From the NCBI RefSeq assembly GCF_014647655.1, contig NZ_BMPP01000005.1:217265-281264 (forward strand): DNA of 64,000 bases. The letters run 5' to 3'. Numbering within the stretch: position 1 is the stretch's first letter; every line of letters begins with the position of its first letter. This DNA is from Deinococcus malanensis. GTDB lineage: Bacteria > Deinococcota > Deinococci > Deinococcales > Deinococcaceae. Position numbers and translations under genes: made by a program. Below, piece by piece: positions 48,373-55,522 of this stretch. Below the pieces are notes generated by a model. It had not been told where the DNA came from and did not search any database. It worked only from the letters and a program-made list of their open reading frames with translations.

Positions 48373-49203
48373 TCAGACCCGTTCGTCGACCGACACCACT
48401 TCACCGAGCCCATGGGCACCCAGACGGGCGATGAATCCCGCCTCTTCGTAATAGGCCATTCCACTGTCCATGGCCAGCGCCTGTTTGCCCGCGTAGAGCA
48501 GCGGCGTGCCTGCACCGCGCGCCGGGCCGTACAGGTGCTCGTCGCGCAGGACATAGACCGGAGTATGACCGTGCACCAGCCTCAGCGCCCCGAAGGTGCG
48601 CAGGGTCTGGGCCGCCACCTCCTCGCCGCCGGTGAGCACAAAGGCATGACGCTCGGCGAAAGCATTCAGGAATTCGCCCCAGGCGTCCGCGTCCAGCTCT
48701 GACAGCAGCGAGGCCACCCGGGCGTTGACCGGCTCGACCGCGCCACCCAGCCGCAGGTACATCCGGCTGTCGGCATGCATCAGCAGCCAGGGCCCCGCAC
48801 GGCCCAGCACCGGCCGCGCCGACAGCCAGTTCAGATCGTCGGCGTCCAGTCCATTCGCGTCACGCTCAAGACCGCCGTTCTGGGCCCAGTACTCGTAAAA
48901 GCCCAGGCGGTCACGGGGGTCCTGCGCCCGGAAGCGCATGGCCGCCAGAAACATCACCTCGTGGTTGCCCAGCAGCGCCGTGACCCGGCCCCCGTCCTGC
49001 GGCGCCTGGGCTTCGAGCGCCCGCACAAGGTGGACCACTCCGGCGCCGTCCGGACCACGGTCGAGGTAGTCGCCCAGAAACACCAGGTGGGCGTCACGTC
49101 CGGTCCAGCTGCCCTCAGCGTCGATCAGGCCAGCGGCCCGCAGCATGTAGCGCAGCTTGTCGTACGCGCCGTGGACATCTCCAACCACCCACAGCTCACT
49201 CAA
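48373..49203 (-). CDS. PPP-type serine/threonine phosphatase-like protein
   Basis: Metallophosphatase of 276 residues related to lambda/PrpA phosphatases and ApaH. Motifs: [17 protein letters not shown] (GDxHG), [16 protein letters not shown] (GDxxDRG), [13 protein letters not shown] (GNHE), [12 protein letters not shown] and [12 protein letters not shown]. Its target could be phosphoproteins or dinucleotides. The TTG at 49203 is chosen because GGGAG lies 7 nt upstream and the conserved sequence begins at once; the start then overlaps the Nudix gene by 8 bp. Last gene of the HspR-Nudix-phosphatase group. Confidence 0.85.
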   Translation of the reverse strand: MSELWVVGDVHGAYDKLRYMLRAAGLIDAEGSWTGRDAHLVFLGDYLDRGPDGAGVVHLVRALEAQAPQDGGRVTALLGNHEVMFLAAMRFRAQDPRDRLGFYEYWAQNGGLERDANGLDADDLNWLSARPVLGRAGPWLLMHADSRMYLRLGGAVEPVNARVASLLSELDADAWGEFLNAFAERHAFVLTGGEEVAAQTLRTFGALRLVHGHTPVYVLRDEHLYGPARGAGTPLLYAGKQALAMDSGMAYYEEAGFIARLGAHGLGEVVSVDERV

Positions 49204-49630
49204 GGCCGGCTCCCGGGGTACGAAACAGGGTCTGGAGGTAGAAGGGCGTCGCTGCCGAGAGGGGCTGCGGCAGATCACCCAGCGGCCAGAACCTTGCCTC
49301 GGCTGCGTCATCTCCAGCCTGGAGTTCGCTGGTCCTGACCAGAGTTGCCTGGTACACCACCGTCACCCAGTCCACGGTGTTGCTGTCCGGATAGGTGTGC
49401 TGATGCTCGGGGCCACTGAACACGCCCAGCAGTGTAACGTTCTTCACGTCCAGCTGAAGTCCGGTCTCTTCAGACAGCTCCCGGCAGGCGGCCGCCTCGA
49501 CCCGTTCGCCGGGGTTTACTGCGCCCCCGGGCAGGTCCCAGCAGCCATTGTCCTTGCGGCGGACCAGCAGCAGTTGCCCCGCAGACACGACCGCGACGCC
49601 AGCACCGACCCGCAGGGCCAGCTGCGGCAC
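49196..49630 (-). CDS. Nudix hydrolase
   Basis: Nucleoside-diphosphate-X hydrolase of 144 residues. The full Nudix box is [24 protein letters not shown] (Gx5Ex7REUxEExGU pattern, here in one run of conserved spacing: G-x5-E-x7-REL-x-EETG). Flanking strands [17 protein letters not shown] and [11 protein letters not shown] are typical. The substrate is unknown; Deinococcus has many paralogues. The GTG at 49630 abuts the stop of the HspR-like gene, so the genes are translationally linked. Confidence 0.9.
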   Translation of the reverse strand: MPQLALRVGAGVAVVSAGQLLLVRRKDNGCWDLPGGAVNPGERVEAAACRELSEETGLQLDVKNVTLLGVFSGPEHQHTYPDSNTVDWVTVVYQATLVRTSELQAGDDAAEARFWPLGDLPQPLSAATPFYLQTLFRTPGAGLE

Positions 49631-50389
49631 TCAGCGTCCTTTGCTGATTTCACCAGCGGCTGCAGGCTGATCCTCACCCGGCTGGCCCTGATCTTCCTCC
49701 GACCCGGAAGGCAGCGTGCGCCAGCGCGTCATGCGGTCGGTGATGTCCTCCTGCAGGCGGCGCACATTGCCTTCCAGGCTGGACTTGGCCCCGTCGAGCT
49801 CGTGGCGGAGGCGCATGATTTCTTCGACCCCGGCGAGATTGACGCCGAGTTCCTGGGTCAGGCGGCGGATCTCACGCAGGTGGTCGATGTCGCGCTCGCT
49901 GTACAGCCGCGTCTTGCCGCTGCTGCGCCCGGGGCGGATCAGCTGCTTGCGCTCGTAGAGGCGCAGCGTCTGCGGGTGCATGTCCACCAGCTCGGCGGCA
50001 ATCGAGATGACATACACCGGGCGGTCTTTGGGATCAAGCTGGCCATTGGGGGCAGGCAGGGCCTTGGGGCGTGACTGCTGTTCACGAAGCTCGCCCTCGA
50101 TGCGCTCGATTTCGGCCTCGAACTCGCCCTGCAGGTCGTCGAGCTCGTGTTGCAGGCGCATAACCTCTTCGACACCAGCGAGATTGACGCCGAGTTCCTG
50201 GGTCAGGCGGCGGATCTCACGCAGGTGGTCGATGTCGCGCTCGCTGTACAGCCGCGTCTTACCGTTGCTCCGCCCGGGGCGGATCAGGCCCTTGCGTTCG
50301 TACAGGCGCAGCGTCTGGGGATGCATATCCACCAGTTCGGCCGCCACCGAGATGACGTACACCGGACGATGCTTGGGATCAGAGGCCAT
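49631..50389 (-). CDS. HspR-like MerR regulator with two tandem DNA-binding domains
   Basis: HspR is a MerR-family repressor of heat-shock genes that binds HAIR sites. A normal HspR has one DNA-binding domain in ~130 residues; this 252-residue chain has two. Each holds RPVYVIS[VI][19 protein letters not shown] and [20 protein letters not shown], then NLAGVEE. They are separated by ~40 residues of coiled coil ([20 protein letters not shown]) and followed by a second helix and an acidic tail. ATG 50389 fits conservation; a TATACT box at 50401-50406 lies under a HAIR-like site, suggesting autoregulation. The bacterial MerR proteins normally dimerise; here a monomer might bind both half sites. 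Confidence 0.88.
   Translation of the reverse strand: MASDPKHRPVYVISVAAELVDMHPQTLRLYERKGLIRPGRSNGKTRLYSERDIDHLREIRRLTQELGVNLAGVEEVMRLQHELDDLQGEFEAEIERIEGELREQQSRPKALPAPNGQLDPKDRPVYVISIAAELVDMHPQTLRLYERKQLIRPGRSSGKTRLYSERDIDHLREIRRLTQELGVNLAGVEEIMRLRHELDGAKSSLEGNVRRLQEDITDRMTRWRTLPSGSEEDQGQPGEDQPAAAGEISKGR
49811..50036 (-). repeat. Internal duplication in HspR-like gene, copy 2 (C-terminal domain)
   Basis: A ~226-bp segment encoding the second DNA-binding domain repeats at an offset of exactly 345 bp (115 codons) the segment 50156-50381. The central ~100 bp are identical apart from one or two bases, while the flanks differ mainly at third positions. Confidence 0.85.
50156..50381 (-). repeat. 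Internal duplication in HspR-like gene, copy 1 (N-terminal domain)
   Basis: Partner of the repeat at 49811-50036. The identical central block against divergent edges suggests recent duplication or ongoing gene conversion under protein-level constraint. Confidence 0.85.
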
Positions 50390-50396
50390 AAGTTGA

Positions 50397-50417
50397 CTTG
50401 AGTATACCTGAAGCAAG
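50397..50417. promoter_or_regulatory. HAIR-like HspR operator
   Basis: CTTGAGT-N7-AAGCAAG resembles the HspR consensus CTTGAGT-N7-ACTCAAG: the left half is exact and the right half matches five of seven. It covers the TATACT -10 box (50401-50406, minus strand) of the HspR-like gene. Confidence 0.65.
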
Positions 50418-50520
50418 GTTTCTGACCCGAATACCCGCGTGAATGTGACGCGTGGACGCTGCACCACGCAGGCCAGCCGGTCCGGACAGGGGTGAGGCGG
50501 CTCACCGTATCATCGGGCCC

Positions 50521-51885
50521 ATGACCAGCCCAGATCTGTCGTCCCTTCTGAACCGTGAGCAGGCGCAGGAGGAACTGTTCGACCTGCTGCGCATTCCCAG
50601 CGTCAGCGCCGACCCTGCCTACCAGGCCGAGGTCGCGAGAGCCGCCGAATGGCTGCGGCGCAAGCTCTCGGGTATGGGCTTCACCGCCCGAGTGGACCAG
50701 ACACCCAAGCATCCCATCGTGTATGCCGAGCGCCTGACCGACCCGGCCCAGCCCACCGTGCTGATCTACGGTCACTATGATGTCCAGCCCGAAGCGCCCC
50801 TGGAAGAGTGGCTCACGCCGCCGTTCGAGCCTTCCGTGCGCGAAGGGCGCATCTACGCGCGCGGCAGCACCGACGACAAGGGACAGGCCTTTGCGCATGT
50901 CAAGGGCGTCGAACTGCTGCTTTCGCAGGGTGAACTGCCGGTCAACGTGAAGTTCCTGCTCGAGGGTGAGGAGGAGATCGGCAGTCCCAGCATCATTCCC
51001 TACCTGCAGGCCCACAGGGACAAACTGAAGGCCGACGTGATCGTGGTCAGCGACGGCAGCCGGTTTGCCCCGGACGTGCCCACCATCACCTACGGCGTGC
51101 GTGGCCTGAGCTACGTGGAGATCCACGTGCAGGGCGCCAACCGCGACCTGCATAGCGGCAGCTACGGCGGCGCGGCGCCCAACCCTATCAACGCGCTGTG
51201 CGAGATCATCGCAAAACTGAAGGATGACCGGGGCCGCATTACCATTCCCGGCTTCTACGACGGCATCGAGGAACTGACCGAGCAGGAGCGGGCCATGTGG
51301 GCCTCCCTGCCGCACAGCGACGAGGAGTTTGCGGCGTCCATCGGTGTTCCGGCGCTTCCGGGGGAGGCCGGATACAGCGTGCTGGAGCGCATCTGGGGCC
51401 GGCCGACGCTGGACGTCAACGGCATCTGGGGCGGGTACCAGGGCGAGGGCAGCAAGACCGTCATTGCTGCCAAGGCCGGCGCCAAGGTCAGCATGCGTCT
51501 GGTGCCGGGGCAGGACCCCGACCGCATTACCCAGCTGATCACCGAGTACGTGCCCCAGATCGCCCCGGCGGGTGTCAAAGCCGAGGTGCGCGGGCACCAC
51601 GGTGGGCAGCCAGTCAAGTTCAAGACCGACAGCCCGGCCATCCAGGCAGCCAACCGTGCCCTGCACCGGGTGTACGGTCGGGAAGCCGTGTTTGCCCGTA
51701 CCGGCGGCAGCATTCCGATTGTGGCGGCGTTCAGCGACATCCTGCAGACCGAGGTGCTGTTCGTGGACTTCGGGCTGAATGAGGACGCCCCCCACAGCCC
51801 CAACGAGAGCTTCGCCCTGCAGGACTACCATAACGGCATCCTGACCAGCGCCTACCTGCTGCAGGAACTCGCCCGGTCCTCGTGA
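50521..51885 (+). CDS. M20 family metallopeptidase (dipeptidase-like)
   Basis: Zinc M20/M25/M40 peptidase of 454 residues. The active-site segments are [15 protein letters not shown] (metal His and catalytic Asp), [16 protein letters not shown] (bridging Asp), [13 protein letters not shown] (catalytic and metal Glu) and [15 protein letters not shown], with a final metal His in the C-terminal YHNG. Such proteins cut dipeptides or N-acyl amino acids. The ATG at 50521 is 7 nt after TATCAT, a leaderless start; the longer frame upstream is not conserved. It overlaps the next gene as GTGA. Confidence 0.92.
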   Translation: MTSPDLSSLLNREQAQEELFDLLRIPSVSADPAYQAEVARAAEWLRRKLSGMGFTARVDQTPKHPIVYAERLTDPAQPTVLIYGHYDVQPEAPLEEWLTPPFEPSVREGRIYARGSTDDKGQAFAHVKGVELLLSQGELPVNVKFLLEGEEEIGSPSIIPYLQAHRDKLKADVIVVSDGSRFAPDVPTITYGVRGLSYVEIHVQGANRDLHSGSYGGAAPNPINALCEIIAKLKDDRGRITIPGFYDGIEELTEQERAMWASLPHSDEEFAASIGVPALPGEAGYSVLERIWGRPTLDVNGIWGGYQGEGSKTVIAAKAGAKVSMRLVPGQDPDRITQLITEYVPQIAPAGVKAEVRGHHGGQPVKFKTDSPAIQAANRALHRVYGREAVFARTGGSIPIVAAFSDILQTEVLFVDFGLNEDAPHSPNESFALQDYHNGILTSAYLLQELARSS

Positions 51886-52454
51886 GGCTCGGGTTCCTGG
51901 CCTCGCACGGTGGCAGCGCCGCGCGGCACATCACGGCGGCCTGCGTGTCTGGTGAGCTCAGCGCCACGCCGGTGGCCCTGCTCAGCAACAACAGCCGCTC
52001 GCCTGCACTGGCCTGGGCGCACGAAGCCGGGCTGGCCTCGGTGCACCTGAGCAGCGCAAAGCTGCCGGACCCCAACATGCTGGACTCCGCCATGCTGGAC
52101 TTCTTCACGCAGGCGCGGGTGGACACGCTGGTCCTCAGCGGGTACATGCGTGAGCTTGGACCGCGGCTGCTCTCGCACTACGCCGGGCGCACGGTGAATA
52201 TCCACCCCAGCCTGCTGCCCCGCCACGGGGGCCGGGGCATGTACGGCGACCGCGTACACGAGGCGGTGCTGGCCAGCGGCGACACCGAAAGCGGCGCGAC
52301 CGTTCATCTGGTGACATCGGGCATTGACGAGGGGCCAGTGCTGGCCCAGACCAGAGTGCCGGTTGTGCCGGGCGATACACTGGAAACCCTCAAGGCCCGG
52401 GTGCAGGCCGTGGAAGGTGGCCTGATGCTGCGGGCACTGAAACAGCTGGCCTGA
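51882..52454 (+). CDS. purN: PurN-like formyltransferase
   Basis: 190-residue formyltransferase fold resembling phosphoribosylglycinamide formyltransferase, which uses 10-formyl-THF in purine synthesis. The active-site region [20 protein letters not shown] holds the conserved Asn and His; downstream [20 protein letters not shown] (the D of DEGP is catalytic) fits PurN. The N-terminus [13 protein letters not shown] differs from the usual SGNGSN phosphate loop, so a PurN paralogue with another substrate is possible. Starts at GTG inside the M20 stop (GTGA), so it is translationally coupled. Confidence 0.72.
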   Translation: MRLGFLASHGGSAARHITAACVSGELSATPVALLSNNSRSPALAWAHEAGLASVHLSSAKLPDPNMLDSAMLDFFTQARVDTLVLSGYMRELGPRLLSHYAGRTVNIHPSLLPRHGGRGMYGDRVHEAVLASGDTESGATVHLVTSGIDEGPVLAQTRVPVVPGDTLETLKARVQAVEGGLMLRALKQLA

Positions 52455-52537
52455 AAAGCGCGTGGAGCGTGCCGCCGCAGACTTCGGCTCTGCGGCGGCA
52501 CGCACCTGCTGTCCTCATCGGTCCTATGCTGACCGGT

Positions 52538-53101
52538 ATGAAACGCAAGGTCCATGATCTGCGCGCCTGGAGCCGGTCGGCGCGGCACGAACAGCTGGTG
52601 CTCCACCTGCCCGGTCATGTGATTGTCGATTACACGGCGCACGAGGTCGTGCGTCCGCTGGACGTGCCGTTCGGGGGCCGGGTGATCCGGGTGCTGGACC
52701 ACGGCTACCGCTGGGTTCGTGTGCATCCTACTGGCAGTGGCGGCGGGGTCATGGGTGACGCCCTGACTGCCCAGCTCGACGGGGACGGCCTCCCCCGGCA
52801 GCTGTACGTCGACGTGCATGGTGGCGAAGGCGTGGGCGAGGACGGCCTGCCCTGGATCGATGACCTGTATCTGGACGTCATCGGCAACTGGGTGGTTGGG
52901 CCCGAATGTCCGGGACGTGTCACGGAAACGCACATCATCGATGGTGATGAGCTGGAAGACGCGGTGCGGGATGGGCGGATGACGGCCGCGCAGGCTGAAG
53001 CCACCTGGGCGCATGCCCGTGCGGTGGAGTCTGCCCTGTGCGCCGGCACCTACCCGCCTCTGGCGGTGCTGCGACGCTATCTGGAAGACCCGTACACCTG
53101 A
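52538..53101 (+). CDS. DUF402 family protein
   Basis: 187-residue DUF402/FomD-like protein, a family with nucleoside di/triphosphate phosphatase activity in some members. Segments: YRWVRVHPTGSGGGVMGDAL, YVDVHGGEGVGEDGLPWIDD and LYLDVIGNWVVGPE, then IIDGDELEDAVRDGRMTAAQ with the conserved D-x-D-E-L and downstream acidic ligands. TATGCT (52525-52530) is 7 nt before the ATG: leaderless. Function in vivo unknown. Confidence 0.8.
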   Translation: MKRKVHDLRAWSRSARHEQLVLHLPGHVIVDYTAHEVVRPLDVPFGGRVIRVLDHGYRWVRVHPTGSGGGVMGDALTAQLDGDGLPRQLYVDVHGGEGVGEDGLPWIDDLYLDVIGNWVVGPECPGRVTETHIIDGDELEDAVRDGRMTAAQAEATWAHARAVESALCAGTYPPLAVLRRYLEDPYT

Positions 53102-53148
53102 GCAGCCTCTCACTTGAACCCGGTCTAAAAATTCGCCACACTGCACCC

Positions 53149-53628
53149 ATGACTGCGCGTACCCTGCCTGCCCCCGCTGTGGACGCCGTGAAGGCTGCCC
53201 TGCATGCCATTCCCATGAACGCCACGGTCGGGGTGCGCATTACCGATGTCGGAGTGGGCTGGGCCACCGGTGAGTGTCCGGATACGGCGCCTTTTCGCAA
53301 CCACCTGGGCACCATCCATGCCGGCGCGCAGTTCCTGCTGGCCGAGGCGGTCAGTGGCGCAGCCTTTGCCGGCGCCTTCGTGGCGCAGCTGACCCAGGCC
53401 GTGCCGCTGATCGAGCGGCTGGAGACGCATTACGTGAGCCGCGCCGTGGGCGACGTTCAGGCGCGCGCCGAGATTGAACTGGCGGACCTGCCTGCCGCTC
53501 ACGCCAGTTATGCCCAGGAAGGCAGGGCCCGGTTGGCGCTACAGGTCAGCGTCACGGACGGCGAGAACAAGGAAGTGATGCGTGCGGTGGCGCACTGGTA
53601 CCTGCGGGCCCGGCCGGCCCAGGGCTGA
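53149..53628 (+). CDS. Hotdog-fold thioesterase-like protein (DUF4442/PaaI type)
   Basis: 159 residues with hotdog-fold features: an N-terminal helix, GVRITDVGVGWATGECPDTA, then FRNHLGTIHAGAQFLLAEAV, where NHLGTIHAGA matches the PaaI/DUF4442 HGG-like motif, followed by YVSRAVGDVQARAEIELADL and LALQVSVTDGENKEVMRAVA. It probably hydrolyses acyl-CoA or acts as an acyl-binding protein. CACACT stands 6 nt before the ATG. Confidence 0.78.
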   Translation: MTARTLPAPAVDAVKAALHAIPMNATVGVRITDVGVGWATGECPDTAPFRNHLGTIHAGAQFLLAEAVSGAAFAGAFVAQLTQAVPLIERLETHYVSRAVGDVQARAEIELADLPAAHASYAQEGRARLALQVSVTDGENKEVMRAVAHWYLRARPAQG

Positions 53629-53677
53629 GGGGGGCGACTTCACGCGTCAGGCGTCTCCGGGGCGTACGCTGAGGTAC

Positions 53678-54157
53678 ATGAGTGCGCTGATGCTCGACCA
53701 CGTGGCGATCGCCACGCCCGATCTGGATGTGGGTTCTGCTCCCTACCTCGCCCTGGGGCTGCACCGGGAAGGCCCTGACGAGGAGGTCAGCACCCAGGGG
53801 GTGCGCGTGCGCGCCTTTCAGGTCGGCGACACGCTGATTGAACTGCTGATGCCCACCCGGCCCGACAGCCCCATCGCCGCCTTTCTGGAGAAAAAGGGCG
53901 CTGGAATGCACCACACGGCCTACCGCGTCGCGGACCTGGAAGCTGAGATGACCCGCCTGCAGGCGGAGGGCGCCCGTTTTCTGAACCCGGAACCCACCCC
54001 CGGCCGCGCCGGGACACGGGTGGCTTTCCTGCATCCCAAGTGGGGTCAGGGCACCCTGATTGAACTGGTACAGCATCCCGAAGGTGGACCGCTTCATGGG
54101 CTGGTGGCCCGGCAGGACGGCGCTCAGGGCAATGAACAGGAAGTGAGCCGGCATTGA
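53678..54157 (+). CDS. Methylmalonyl-CoA epimerase-like glyoxalase-fold protein
   Basis: Vicinal-oxygen-chelate protein of 159 residues resembling methylmalonyl-CoA epimerase, which interconverts (R)- and (S)-methylmalonyl-CoA in propionate metabolism. Metal ligands: His in MLDHVAIATPDL, His in GAGMHHTAYRVADLEAEM, and Glu in QGTLIELVQ; VGDTLIELLMPT is the inner strand. The C-terminus is ~25 residues longer than usual. The ATG follows TACGCT by 7 nt. Overlaps the VanZ gene by 4 bp (TTGA). Confidence 0.82.
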   Translation: MSALMLDHVAIATPDLDVGSAPYLALGLHREGPDEEVSTQGVRVRAFQVGDTLIELLMPTRPDSPIAAFLEKKGAGMHHTAYRVADLEAEMTRLQAEGARFLNPEPTPGRAGTRVAFLHPKWGQGTLIELVQHPEGGPLHGLVARQDGAQGNEQEVSRH

Positions 54158-54549
54158 CGGCCGGTCCCCGGCACCGGAAGCCCCGCCCCGGATGGTGGCT
54201 GCCTTCACTGCTGATCATGGCCGCGATCTGGTGGCTGAGCAGTCAGCCGGAGACTCTTGGACCAGACCTGCGCCATCCGCTTGACTGGATCGCGCACTTT
54301 CTGGCCTATCTGGCCCTGGCGTTCTCGCTGGGCCGGGCCACCGCCAGCCGCACTGCCGCCTTTCTGATGGCGGTGTGGTTTGGTGCCTTCGATGAGGTGC
54401 ATCAGGCTTTTGTGCCTGGACGCGACGCCGGCGTCACCGACTGGCTGTTTGATCTCCTGGGCGCCTGGCTGGGCGTGCGGCTGGCCGTCCGGCGCAAGGC
54501 AGGCCAGAGAAATCCTGAAGACCGTGGGCCTGTTGCCGATCTGTCATAG
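54154..54549 (+). CDS. VanZ-family membrane protein
   Basis: 131-residue membrane protein with VanZ features: WWLPSLLIMAAIWWLSSQPE, then DWIAHFLAYLALAFSLGRAT with the conserved HF/Y pattern, AFDEVHQAFVPGRDAGVTDW (DExxQ-x-FVPGR) and DLLGAWLGVRLA. Four hydrophobic segments. VanZ proteins affect glycopeptide sensitivity and envelope properties; the precise role is unclear. Starts at TTG inside the upstream stop (TTGA), so it is coupled to the epimerase gene. Confidence 0.85.
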   Translation: MTAGPRHRKPRPGWWLPSLLIMAAIWWLSSQPETLGPDLRHPLDWIAHFLAYLALAFSLGRATASRTAAFLMAVWFGAFDEVHQAFVPGRDAGVTDWLFDLLGAWLGVRLAVRRKAGQRNPEDRGPVADLS

Positions 54550-54572
54550 AGTACCCGTTAGGCTGAAGGGCC

Positions 54573-55520
54573 ATGACCCGCCTCGTCTCCCCCCCAGCCC
54601 CCGGCACGTCGCGCGCCGCCCTGCAGGCGTCCCTGGACCAGCTTGACCGGGTCATTCTGGGCAAGGCAGGCCAGGTGCGGCTGGCCATGACCTGCCTGCT
54701 GGCGCGCGGGCACCTGCTGATCGAGGACCAGCCTGGCGTGGGGAAGACCACCCTGGCCCAGGCCCTGGCCCGTACCTGTGGACTGCATTTCCGCCGTGTC
54801 CAGTTCACGGCAGACCTCTTGCCCGCCGATCTGCTGGGCGTGAGTATCTGGGACGCGGGCGCGGCCACCTTCCGCTTCCAGCCGGGCCCCGTGTTCAGCG
54901 AGGTGCTGCTGGCCGATGAGATCAACCGCGCCACCCCGCGCACCCAGGGGGCCCTGCTGGAAGCCATGGAGGAGCGGCAGGTCAGTGAAGGCGGCGTGAC
55001 CCGCCCCCTGCCCGATCCCTTTTTCGTTATTGCTACGCAGAACCCGGCTGCTTTTGTGGGGACCTCGCCTCTGCCGGAAGCGCAACTGGACCGCTTTCTG
55101 CTGACGGTCACGCTGGGCTATCCGGACCCGAGGGCCGAGCGTGACCTGCTGGAGACCGGCGGGCGCAGCCAGACCGTCCGGGACCTGCCGCCCGTGCTGA
55201 ATGCCCCGCTGCTGACCGCCATGCAGCGGGAAGTGGACGCGGTGCACGCTGCCGCGCCACTGCTGGACTACCTCCAGTTGCTGGCCCGCGCCACCCGCGA
55301 GCATCCGGCCTTCGAGGCCGGCCTGAGTCCGCGGGCCCTGCTGGCGCTCCTGGCCGCCGCGAGGGCCTGGGCGTACCTCGCGGGCCGCGACATGGTTCTG
55401 CCAGAAGACGTTCAGGCCGTGTTTCCGTCACTGGCGGCCCACCGCCTGCCCCCACGTGATCCTTCGCAGTCGGTTGGGGACCTGCTGACCCGCGTGCTGG
55501 CCGACACGCCTATTCCCTGA
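54573..55520 (+). CDS. MoxR-type AAA+ ATPase
   Basis: MoxR/RavA-like AAA+ chaperone of 315 residues. Walker A is EDQPGVGKTTLAQALAR, Walker B VLLADEINRATPRTQGALLE (DEIN), sensor 1 FFVIATQNPAAF, and the C-terminal lid LSPRALLALLAAARAWAYLA carries sensor 2 Arg. MoxR proteins ready partner proteins with von Willebrand or DUF58 domains; here the DUF58-containing gene follows after 2 nt. TAGGCT lies 8 nt before the ATG. Confidence 0.93.
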   Translation: MTRLVSPPAPGTSRAALQASLDQLDRVILGKAGQVRLAMTCLLARGHLLIEDQPGVGKTTLAQALARTCGLHFRRVQFTADLLPADLLGVSIWDAGAATFRFQPGPVFSEVLLADEINRATPRTQGALLEAMEERQVSEGGVTRPLPDPFFVIATQNPAAFVGTSPLPEAQLDRFLLTVTLGYPDPRAERDLLETGGRSQTVRDLPPVLNAPLLTAMQREVDAVHAAAPLLDYLQLLARATREHPAFEAGLSPRALLALLAAARAWAYLAGRDMVLPEDVQAVFPSLAAHRLPPRDPSQSVGDLLTRVLADTPIP

Positions 55521-55522
55521 GC

